In this document: positions 23,703 to 33,179 of the stretch, piece after piece
How the letters are laid out: each line of letters opens with the position of its first letter
How positions within the stretch are numbered: the first letter of the stretch is position 1
NCBI RefSeq assembly: GCF_001039355.2
Contig: NW_019775092.1
Span: 6,673 to 45,329 of the forward strand
DNA from: Lingula anatina
Taxonomy: Eukaryota > Brachiopoda > Lingulata > Lingulida > Lingulidae
DNA length: 38,657 nucleotides
Reading direction: 5' to 3'
Program-made: the position numbers and the translations under genes
Notes under the pieces: generated by a model
Database searches by the model: none
The model's input: only the letters and a program-made list of their open reading frames with translations
Told to the model about the DNA's origin: nothing

Positions 23703-24592
23703 CTCAGTCCACTTCCCATTACTTTAAACAGGTCTCATATACTAACCCCAATGCGCCAACTATCCCTAACCTGTACTAATGATATAGGAACCTCAGTCCA
23801 CTTCCCATTACTTTAAACAGGTCTCATATACTAACCCCAATGCGCCAACTATCCCTAACCTGTACTAATGATATAGGAACCTCAGTCCACTTCCCATTAC
23901 TTTAAACAGGTCTCATATACTAACCCCAATGCGCCAACTATCCCTAACCTGTACTAATGATATAGGAACCTCAGTCCACTTCCCATTACTTTAAACAGGT
24001 CTCATATACTAACCCCAATGCGCCAACTATCCCTAACCTGTACTAATGATATAGGAACCTCAGTCCACTTCCCATTACTTTAAACAGGTCTCATATACTA
24101 ACCCCAATGCGCCAACTATCCCTAACCTGTACTAATGATATAGGAACCTCAGTCCACTTCCCATTACTTTAAACAGGTCTCATATACTAACCCCAATGCG
24201 CCAACTATCCCTAACCTGTACTAATGATATAGGAACCTCAGTCCACTTCCCATTACTTTAAACAGGTCTCATATACTAACCCCAATGCGCCAACTATCCC
24301 TAACCTGTACTAATGATATAGGAACCTCAGTCCACTTCCCATTACTTTAAACAGGTCTCATATACTAACCCCAATGCGCCAACTATCCCTAACCTGTACT
24401 AATGATATAGGAACCTCAGTCCACTTCCCATTACTTTAAACAGGTCTCATATACTAACCCCAATGCGCCAACTATCCCTAACCTGTACTAATGATATAGG
24501 AACCTCAGTCCACTTCCCATTACTTTAAACAGGTCTCATATACTAACCCCAATGCGCCAACTATCCCTAACCTGTACTAATGATATAGGAAC
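23703..24592. repeat. 89-bp minisatellite, exactly 10 units
   Basis: Units start at 23703 and every 89 bp to 24504. As far as I can read, all ten are identical, which implies very recent expansion or homogenisation. The array ends cleanly at GGAACC|CGGACTTCC, where the unique right flank shared with 31631 onward begins. Confidence 0.97.
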
Positions 24593-25608
24593 CCGGACTT
24601 CCTTTCTAGGACTTGCATTCCTGTTACACCTGTATTTGGCATTTCCTACAACGAGTTTTAATTGATCATTACAGGATAGAAAGTTAAAATATACCCTTAC
24701 TGTTATAAGTTTAATGTGTCAAAGGCAATCATACAGTAATATTGAATAACATTCAATAAATCATGAATTACCATAACAATGATAATAATATTTATTTCTT
24801 AAAAACCACACTACACTACCGTCTCAGTGCTGTTTACAAATAAAATTATCGGAATTACAACTAATTATAAAAATAATAAAAGCTAAGGTAAATAAAACAA
24901 TTAAAATGATTAATGCTGTTTAAATTAGTAATGGTCTGAACAATAAAACTTTTTCTGATATATATATAGTCTCAAGTATTAAATTTTAATTGAAATAGGC
25001 ATACCAAGCAATTAAGAATGTCTTCAAGCCTTTTTTATATGGGCAGTTGCGGAGCTATTTAAATATAAAATTCCGATTGTCCCTTTCGTTTTCTCCACCA
25101 AATACATATTTATGCCGTAAAAAGTGAAAAAAAACAGCATAACTTTTATGAAAATGGCCCGATCATGCTGATTTTCGAACTTGACCTGCATATTATAAAT
25201 ATTCATCAGTTCTGTTAAGGGCGGGGCACACTGCGCTTGCAACCTATTGCAACCTTTTTGCAACCACAATATCAGGCAGCCGCCTTCAATCACTTTGCAA
25301 GCTAATTGAGATGAATATTCATCAGTTCTGTAAGTACAAAGCCAAAAAGTAAAATTGGTTTTCCACTTATCGTGTTAACGGGTTTAAAGTCCCAATCAAT
25401 AAGATGACAGCCACCCTTGATTATAATTTTTCGTCTAGTGACAAACTTAAACAATATACAGATTATTCCATTAGGCAACTGTCACAATAACGAGACCCAA
25501 GACGCCTTTTCTGTATTTTTCTCAAGAGAACCAACGAAGATTTCAACACTACTGATGAGCAACAGATAGCGGTATTAATGTGAACTATGTTAAGAAGCGT
25601 GGCAGCAG
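24593..25608. promoter_or_regulatory. Upstream region of surface-protein gene 1
   Basis: About 1 kb without a gene. It holds a 17-bp direct repeat (AATATTCATCAGTTCTG at 25198-25214 and 25314-25330). The repeat brackets a segment with four TTGCAA hexamers (25237, 25247, 25258, 25295). The same layout precedes gene 2, which has 413 bp more sequence nearer to the promoter. Confidence 0.5.
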
Positions 25609-25617
25609 TATAAAAGG
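25609..25617 (+). promoter_or_regulatory. TATA box of surface-protein gene 1
   Basis: TATAAAAGG lies 92 bp before the ATG, giving a likely transcription start near 25640. The same box and spacing are kept in gene 2 (33084-33092). Confidence 0.75.
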
Positions 25618-25700
25618 AAACACGCGGTCTGCTCTGTGTCACTACTTGTAAGTGCCACTGCTGCTATTTATTTATTTATTTTCTTTCATTTTAAGGAAAG

Positions 25701-27886
25701 ATGGAGATCATCCACCTGACTTTATGTGGGCTGATATTTCTTCACACAACGCTGGAAGAAAGTCAATCCACTGGATTCACTCAAGATTCTACTAATCTGG
25801 GGATTTGGACACCTGAGAGATTGCGCAGGGAGTCACCATTTGCTTGGGATACAACACCAGAAGTAACTACCAAAGACGTGATGCAAGAGGCAACCACACA
25901 AGAGCCGCCCACTACTGAGGGTAGAATGAACGTGGAAGCCACCCCAGAGTCACCCACTACCGAAGGGGGGATGAACGTCGAAGCCACACTACAGTCACCC
26001 ACTACTGAAGAGGGAATGAACGTGGAAGCCACATTAGAGTCGCCCACCACCGAGGGGGGAATGAACGTCGAAGCCACACTACAGTCGCCCACTACCGAGG
26101 GGGGAATGAACGTGGAAGCCACACTACAGTCGCCCACTACCGAGGGGGGAATGAACGTAGAAGCCACACTACAATCGCCCACCACCGAGGGGGGAATGAA
26201 CGTCGAAACCACACTACAGTCGCCCACCACCGAGGGGGGAATGAACGTAGAAGCCACACTACAGTCGCCCACTACCGAGGGGGGAATGAACGTCGAAGCC
26301 ACACTAGAGTCGCCCACTACTGAGGGGGGAATGAACGTCGAAGCCACACTAGAGTCGCACACGCCTGAGGGTGGAATGCACGTGGACGTCACACAAGAGT
26401 CGCCCACTGCCGAGGGGAGAATGAACGTGGAAGTCACGCAGAAGTCATCCAGTCAAGAGGATACATTTCGAGAAATATTTAACAACAGCACTCTGACGCC
26501 GTATACATGGCTCTGTGCAAGGGAAGGTAAATACAGCATCAAGGTTCACTGCAAATGCGATCCTGTGTGTGTCCTGTATGGTGACTGCTGTTATGGGGTG
26601 ACAGAGAATGCGACTGTCTGCGCTGCCTCTGTCAGATTAAGAGGGACACACGACGCAATGCAACCTGCAACGGTTCCTGGAACCAACGTCACAGAAACTC
26701 AAAGTGACAGCACCAACTCGACTGCATCCCCTAACAAAACATCTTCGATAAGGGGAAAAAAACAAGAAGACCCTGTGTCTATTTCCCTGGCACATAAAAG
26801 CTCCTGCAGAAGAAGTCCAACATTACATCGAAAAAAACGACAAACCAGATTACCCTATTTGGACACCCTTGGGCTGCAGTATTGGATGGTGGACCGGTGC
26901 CCTTCGTCTTGGCAAGAAAAATATAGCCGTATCAAGTGTACTGATATCTCAAATACAAGCCTCACAGAAGACGCGCTCTTGTACCAGCCAGTCACCGACT
27001 CAGATACAATGATCACCTTCAGAAACAAGTACTGTGCAGCTTGCAATGGTATCAAGGGCGGCGGGGAACCGTGGGATTTCGTCGTCTATTCCACTAGAAA
27101 CGTACCATTAGACTTCTTTGCAAATTGCAGCTCCTCGGACTGCGTGTTAAAAAAACTAAAAGATAAAGGAGGTAATGTTATTTTCGAGCCAAAACCGGAA
27201 TGGAATTTGAGAACATGCTTCAGGGAAGTTGAGGACGATGTCTTCGGTCCTTGCAAGTTCAGTGTTGTCAATGGAAGCGTGCGTCGTGTACCTCGTCCAC
27301 TCCCCCTGCACTCAGCTTTACGAGATGCCTGTATGGCGTACAACAACCCTGTTGTCTTGAGCGGTTTTGAGAACAGTAACAAGAACTACCACTGTATGTT
27401 GTGTTATCTGGGAGATTTTCTACTCTGTGAAGGTGAGTGGTACGTTGAAATATATAAGAAACGTCATATGTAAACAAATAAGAACCGTGTATTATTGGCA
27501 CGAATGATTTCCAATAACCTTACTTGCCTCCCCCGTAACCTCAACTAGCAGGATTGTGAATCCTAGGAAAAAAAATATACTTGATAAGGATAACGTCATA
27601 TTTTTCTTGAGGCGTTGGTTTGGCATGTGTTGCCTAGATAAATGGTGTAATTTAATTTCACCAATAATATCACAAAGAAAATGGCTATATCACAAAGAAA
27701 ATGGCTAAATATAAATGATATTGCCAAGATTTATTTTTATGTTGTGTGATATCTTTTGAATCAGTTTATTTGTGTGGTAATGACATACATAGGTGAATGT
27801 AGATGAAATTCAAATTAGTTTTCATTTATAATCCGGAAAAAGCAACTATTAATTGTATTTTGACGGAAAACTGATATGAATTACTG

Positions 27887-27917
<31 letters not shown>

Positions 27918-29521
27918 GTGGAGATATTGAGGAAGCCATTAGCACTCCGATATAAGGTATATTAGCTTTTGCAGCTTGGGATTGAGCGTTATGTATTACA
28001 CTTGTTTTGTATAAAGCAGTCAGTGTTAAGATCGAGTATCTGTTAAGTTAGACGTAAACGAGCGTGGATTCCAACATAAAAAAACTTTTAATACTTTCTC
28101 ATACGGCAAAAATAAAATGGATATGCCAAGGGATAAATTGATTCAATCACTCCAAAAAGCATGAAACGATTACCTTTGGTATCTGTAGTGGTAATACTAT
28201 TAAAAACCTCTTGGTGGCATTTGGTCAGGTTTTGTGGCAAACGCACTGACTTCAAATGCGCCTGTAAATGTAAGCATATTTTTGCACATCAAAAATGGCA
28301 GATTTTTTATTTAAAAAGGGGCTTTAATGTCTCACGCACCTTTTTGATTTGCTAGGGAGTAATTAACTAATTAAATTGCTACTCAAGGAGGCATGTCAGA
28401 CAATAAGGATGATTACACTGAATGCATTTTAGCGAGATTGACTCGATCCAATTGGTACGATATTTGAATCTTAACGCGGTTCTAAAGCAAATAAACCTAG
28501 TTGTGTAAACTACAACAACCAGGCCGGTTGAAGAACACGTTGTTTGCCGAGCTTATTAATTCACTAATTAATTTACTAAATTTAATGTTATATTCAGATC
28601 AGAATTTCACACTGCCACCGGAAAGACACTTCGGTCTCTCTCTCCGCGCCCTATTGTACCTGGGAGACCAAGACAAGGAACAAAGTGATGACGTCATGAC
28701 TAGAGTGAGAAAAAGAACTGTAATAATCATAAATAATGAGGATGATGATGAAAATTGCATTTAGATAAAATATTGTAAATTATAACTTCTTTAATTCTTT
28801 CACACATTCGTCATGTTAATATTCTGATGTAATTATTGTCAGAAGTTTTTTTCTCGACTTAATGGATGTTAACTGCCGCCCTGAGCCGTATGGCGTAAAA
28901 CCTTGCATGTATATGCAATGTACATTTTCACACGTGTCTTTTTTCCAGCCTGTAGATCAGCAGCAAGTGTGCCCCCCTGGTTTTGTTCCTGATGGGCAGG
29001 ACTGCCGCCCCTTTCTGTACAATTTCACGGTAATGCGATCGCCCGTTTTCTTACATTTTGAACCGTGTGGCTGGGTTCCAACACCTAGGGATGGCTGTAG
29101 AGATATCATACGAGATGGTCGGCTGGCAGCTGTTCTGAGAGCTATGCAGGCACGCTTCCATTCATGTGTTAATAAACGCGGCGTGGATAACACGTCCATC
29201 ACCTTTGTCGTTGAAACAATGGTCACTCTACGAGTGAGACTAGCCCACTACGAGGAAGGTCGCAACATGTTCGACCAAGTACAAGCATGGATGGAAAACG
29301 CTCTGCAAAACGTGCAGTTGAAGATTTCCGGAGGACCAGTGGGTATACGATTAGGGTCATTCTCTGCCTGCATAAAGAACGCCATGATCCATACCTCCGT
29401 GCCGCCATCTTATGAAAGGACCACGCTGTCAACCCCGAAGCAGGGCCAAGGAAACAGTCATGTCGGTAACGTTACACTTTTGATGTTAATGGCGCTGGTG
29501 GCAGCGGTGTGGGATATCTAA
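25701..29521 (+). CDS. Secreted, probably GPI-anchored repeat/Cys-rich surface protein 1 (803 aa)
   Basis: Exons 25701-27432, 28598-28704 and 28949-29521 (1732+107+573 nt, phases 1 and 0) join into 803 codons plus a stop. The product has a signal peptide (residues 1 to about 20), twelve 15-residue Thr/Glu-rich repeats (71-250), and a somatomedin-B-like knot with Cys 272, 284, 286, 290, 296, 297 and 307. An RKKR furin-type site follows at 377-380. The next Cys-rich region contains FRNKYCAACN, which resembles ectodomains of invertebrate class-B-like receptors. Exon 3 opens with a CPPGFVPDGQDC module. The last about 16 residues are hydrophobic after Ser/Gly/Asn residues, as in a GPI signal; no seven-helix region follows. 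The product is therefore a surface or shed glycoprotein, probably a ligand-binding or adhesion molecule. A single-pass tail anchor is the alternative. No exact family name is recognised. Confidence 0.85.
25911..26450 (+). repeat. 12 x 45-bp coding repeat (15-residue stalk repeat)
   Basis: Consensus TTEGGMNVEATLQSP; the outer units are most diverged (the last two read ...VTQESP and ...VTQKSS). Rich in Thr, Ser and Glu, as in an extended O-glycosylated stalk. Gene 2 has only seven units (33390-33704). The opposite strand is also open across the array, a side effect of the 45-bp period. Confidence 0.95.
27433..28597 (+). other. Intron 1 of surface-protein gene 1
   Basis: Donor GAAG|GTGAGT and acceptor TTATATTCAG. 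It contains a poly-T tract (27892-27917) and a block at about 27959-28229 that gene 2 lacks. Read-through of the donor would add 13 residues and a stop (27474), giving a truncated secreted form. No gene lies inside. Confidence 0.75.
28598..28704 (+). other. Exon 2 of surface-protein gene 1 (107 nt)
   Basis: Acceptor ATATTCAG ends at 28597 and the donor is ACTAGA|GTGAGA at 28705. It encodes residues 578-613 (DQNFTLPPERHFGLSLR...). Gene 2 has AGG at the same donor, the stronger consensus. Reading through the donor gives a basic then acidic tail ending at a stop at 28762-28764, a possible alternative end. Confidence 0.72.
28949..29521 (+). other. Exon 3 of surface-protein gene 1
   Basis: Acceptor CTTTTTTCCAG ends at 28948. 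It encodes residues 614-803 in phase 0: CPPGFVPDGQDC, an N-glycosylation site in YNFTV, a Cys-containing alpha/beta-like region, and a hydrophobic C terminus (VTLLMLMALVAAVWDI). The ATG at 28862 lies in the intron and is not the start. Confidence 0.78.
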
Positions 29522-30845
29522 CTATGGATTAGATCATATAAGAGTGATACAGGATTGGGCACTACTTTGACTTATTAATCTATAGACGGATATCTAAGAT
29601 TTTTCATTGTTGTTTTGTAATTTTTAGTTATTATTAAGTTTTAAAAACAGTTACAGTTTTACGATTCAACAAAATTATTCTGAAATAATTATGTGGACGT
29701 CATGACCCCCGCCAACAAGCTTCCGTTTTTGCCTTTGGTTTGTTTTCAAGTTAACAGCCTAACTCAAAAAGTTGTGGGCCATTTTGATTAAGTGTTTTGG
29801 ATAAGTCAGAAATGGGCCCGCTTAGAAGCTATTAGGTTTCGGTGGCGGTTCTTTATTTGATAAATTAATAATGAGAAGTGATCCGCATTTGGCGGTGGAG
29901 TGTTGCGCGGTTTTTGAGTGCCTTTTAGTTTGGATTATCATGAGGCTTTATTCTGTATTCAATGAGAATAATTCGTGCATGCAACAGACTAGAGCTATAT
30001 ATACAGTACAATACATTGTTTCAACGATTTTGGATAAGTCAGAAATGGGCCAAAGTTCTTACATAGAGTCTTGTTTGACAGTACAGATATGTGTATAAAA
30101 TTGGCAAGAGTGAATTTCTAGTGAAAAATCAATCTGTGGTCGTGGCAGAGGGTAAAGGGTTAGCTTTGGTTCTCTTTTTGATTCACTGTGAAAACAGTTA
30201 CAGGTCATGTAGTGAATGTTTGGTATTATAAATGTGAATTGATCTTTGTGAGATAGTTAAACTATATAGCATGATTTTCTTCATAATTAAGTACTTTGTT
30301 ATCAATTTGGTAAAAAAAAGACTTAGAGTTTGATAATTTGCAAAAGGCAATGCATTTATTTCATGTACATGTAATTATGCATTCTCTTCAATTATTTTTT
30401 TTCAGAAAATGAACAAATTGTATTCATGAATTGCATCATCCACTGAACATTGCGTATGTATTTATAATTAATCGATTATTTGATGATTGGTGTAAGGTAC
30501 ATTTTAAGGTATCTCGATTACATTATTTTATTTAAATTAAGCATAATTTATAGAAGAAGAATATTTATATAAATATTGGATTACATTGGCCACATTGGTA
30601 AACAATTTTCCAATTATTTGACATCATAAATGGCTACGGCAAAAATCTTACATTACGCGCGAGAGCCGTGTCTTTTTTCCGACATGGTCAAGTAAAATTA
30701 TTTTTCGGCTAAAAAATGAGGACACGAAGCCCTTTCAGTTTCAGTGCAGTTTTTGAACGCCTTCTGCACTGTTTCCTTGAAGATTGATACGTTGTCGGCG
30801 CAGCCCCCCCCCCCCTCCACCCTACGATTTTAGCACCCATGGTCA
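29522..30845. other. 3' flank of surface-protein gene 1
   Basis: Presumed 3' UTR and intergenic sequence, collinear with 36935-38206. No canonical AATAAA was seen near the stop. It ends with a C-rich tract (about 30804-30815) and the duplication boundary. No further exon encoding membrane helices is found. Confidence 0.5.
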
Positions 30846-31317
30846 AANTGTGCCTCAAACTGAGCATAACTCTATAAAACTGTGTAGACCGTTCCGTTTG
30901 ACACAATAATCTGTCTGGCAATGTCTGTGTTTTTCGCGCCATTCTGGCACAGCTTAACAGTTTTGTAAAACGCTGCTTAACTCATTTTACGCACTGCAAA
31001 ACCGACCGCTTGTATGCAAAATTTCAAATTCTTCTATGCAGTATTTGCCGACATATGGATACTTTATTGACAGAACCATCCTTCGCCAAAGCCAAGCTTT
31101 GACTAGCCCAAAGGAGCACTACACAATTAAATCACTGCATATTACACAAGGCAGCAGTGCAACAGACTTGGTAGTCAGTTAATTGGCAGCGACACACCTG
31201 ACTTCACACTTCTCCAGACAGATGTCTTATATGAAATCTGATTTTTTTAAAAAAAAGAACGCATTTTGACCTAGGTATACCTTTAAAACTGAAATATTCC
31301 ATATTAAATGTCAAGTC
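30846..31317. other. Unique spacer between the two gene modules
   Basis: About 470 bp with no counterpart elsewhere in the window. It contains one ambiguous base (30847) and a short AT-rich stretch. No gene is seen. Confidence 0.5.
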
Positions 31318-31541
31318 TGTATATATCTATTTTATTCTCGATTTCCGACATTTCTTGATTTTTAATCGGCGCGTTTCTTTTCTTTGTTGACATACATTAT
31401 CTTTTTAAAGCATTGCTTGTAATTCAGTGGTTTTGTAAAATATAATCCGGGTAAATATAATCCGGGTACATTGTGATCTACAGGGAACTGCACTGAAACG
31501 TTGAAGGTGAAACTCATGTCGGTTGCAAATCCGCTAGGAAC

Positions 31542-31630
31542 CTCAGTCCACTTCCCATTACTTTAAACAGGTCTCTTATACTAACCCCAATGCGTCAACT
31601 AACCCTAACCTGTACTAGTGATATAGGAAC
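31542..31630. repeat. Single diverged 89-bp minisatellite unit
   Basis: One unit between the same left flank (AAATATAATCCGGGT doublet) and the same right flank (CGGACTTCC) as the 10-unit array. It has several substitutions (TCTCTTATAC, GCGTCAAC, ACTAGTGAT), so it may represent the older, unexpanded state. Confidence 0.9.
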
Positions 31631-33083
31631 CCGGACTTCCGTTCTAGGACTTGCATTCCTGTTACACCTGTATTTGGCATTTCCTACAACGAGTTTTAAT
31701 TGATCACAACAGGAAAGTAAGCTATGATATATCGTTACTGTTATAAGTTTAATGTGTCAAAGGCAATCATACAGTAATATTGAATAACATTCAGTTAATC
31801 ATGAATTACCATAATGATAATAATAACATTTATTTCTTAAAAACCACACTACACTACCGTCTCAGTGCTGTTGACAAATTATCGGGATTACAAATAATTA
31901 TATAAATAATAAGGCCAAGGTAAATAAAACAATTAAAATTATTAATGTTGTTTAAAATAGTAATGGTCTGAACAATAAAATTTTTTTCTGATAAATATAT
32001 ATATAATTTCAAGTATTGAATTTTAATTGAAATAGGCATACTGTGCAAATAAGTATGTCTTCAAGTCTTTTTTATATGGGCAGTTGCGGAGCTAATAAAT
32101 ATGAAAATCGAAATGTCCTTTTCTTTTTCTCCAGCAAATACACGTATATGCCGGAAAAAGTGAAAAAACAGCATAACTTTTATGTAAACGACCCGATCAT
32201 GATGATTTTCGGACTTGACCTGCATATTATAAATATTCATCAGTTCTGTAAAGGGTGGGTCACACTGCGCTTGCAACCTTTTGCAACCTTTTTGCAACCA
32301 CAAAATCTGGCGGTCGCCTGCAATCACTTTGCAAGGTAATCAAGATGAACATTCATCAGTTCTGTAAGTTCAAAGCCAAAAAGTAATATGGTTTTCCACT
32401 TATCGTGTCAACGATGAAAGTGCACAGCGACCACGACGTCGACGGCGACCACAGACGCATGCGATAGCTGTATGTACAGGCCCATCTGTATCTGTACATA
32501 AAAAGTACAAACGTAAACATGTTAATTAGTTTGGGAGGTGGTTGATGTACCTGACATTTATAAGAGGGTCTTGGCCGCTAAATCGATAGCACTGAAGAGA
32601 GCGATCGTATTTTATTTATAAAATGTGTCACTCTATATTGATATAATATATTGGCATGTTGGTGGTTTTAAAGTCACTTTAAAGTACTTCGTAATAAAAA
32701 GGCGAGGCCCGCCTTTTGTGAAGGAAAACTGTGCCCAAAGATATCGGTTGGTGACCTTGGTGTATGGATGTCAATGAAGAGAGTTGTACCCTTATTAAAA
32801 TGCCATTTTCCATCCACATCTTGACGGGTTTAAAGTCCTAATCAATAAGATGAGAGCCACCCTTGATTATCATTTTTCGACTTGTGACAAACTTAACAAA
32901 TATACAGATTGTTCCATTAGGCAACTGTCACAATAACAAGACCCAAGAAGCCTTTTCTTTTTTCCTACTTACAGGTCTACCCCTGTAACTGTATTTTTGT
33001 CAAGAAAACCAACGAAGAACTCAACACTACCGAGTAACAGATAGCGGTATTAACTTGAACTATGTTAAGAAGCGTGGCAGCAG
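31631..33083. promoter_or_regulatory. Upstream region of surface-protein gene 2
   Basis: Collinear with the gene 1 upstream region except for 413 extra bases at 32414-32826, bounded by ACG on both sides. The extra block holds a small hairpin (AAAAGGC...GCCTTTT at about 32697-32717). The direct-repeat/TTGCAA segment is kept (32232-32364). No gene is supported. Confidence 0.5.
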
Positions 33084-33092
33084 TATAAAAGG
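33084..33092 (+). promoter_or_regulatory. TATA box of surface-protein gene 2
   Basis: TATAAAAGG in the conserved context GCAGCAGTATAAAAGG, 96 bp before the ATG. Confidence 0.75.
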
Positions 33093-33179
33093 CAACAAGC
33101 GTCTGCTATGCGTCACTTGTAAGTGCTACTGCAGCTATTTATTTATTTATTTATTTATTTTCTTTCATTTTAAGGAAAG

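Larger units (their letters stand above)
23479..30845. repeat. Gene-bearing segmental duplication, copy 1 (about 7.4 kb)
   Basis: Homologous and collinear with 31318-38206, from TGTATATATC to CCCATGGTCA. It carries the 10-unit minisatellite, the 803-aa gene and its flanks. Coding exons match copy 2 at roughly 97 percent by eye. An ambiguous base (n) lies just past the right edge at 30847. Confidence 0.9.

Noticed and set aside
23703-24592. CRISPR-like array
   Set aside because: The 89-bp units are head-to-tail without unique spacers, in animal DNA. It is a minisatellite.
25647-25695. A 49-nt intron in the 5' UTR of gene 1 (GTAAGT ... TTTTAAG)
   Set aside because: The end is AAG, acceptor-like, and similar in gene 2, but the length is below usual intron size and no frame argument can test it.
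25781-26437. 218-codon minus-strand ORF over the coding repeat of gene 1 (and 33272-33691 over gene 2)
   Set aside because: It is an antisense shadow of a 45-bp in-frame repeat. It has no signal or domain, and the sense strand has a clear signal peptide and spliced gene.
28862-28948. ATG at 28862 (and the matching frame at 36269) as start of a separate small gene
   Set aside because: The frame crosses a strong acceptor at 28948. The exon model 28949-29521 continues the upstream exons in phase.
29871-30098. Possible membrane-helix exon after gene 1
   Set aside because: One short hydrophobic stretch only, not preserved as an open frame in the gene 2 flank and without convincing splice sites.
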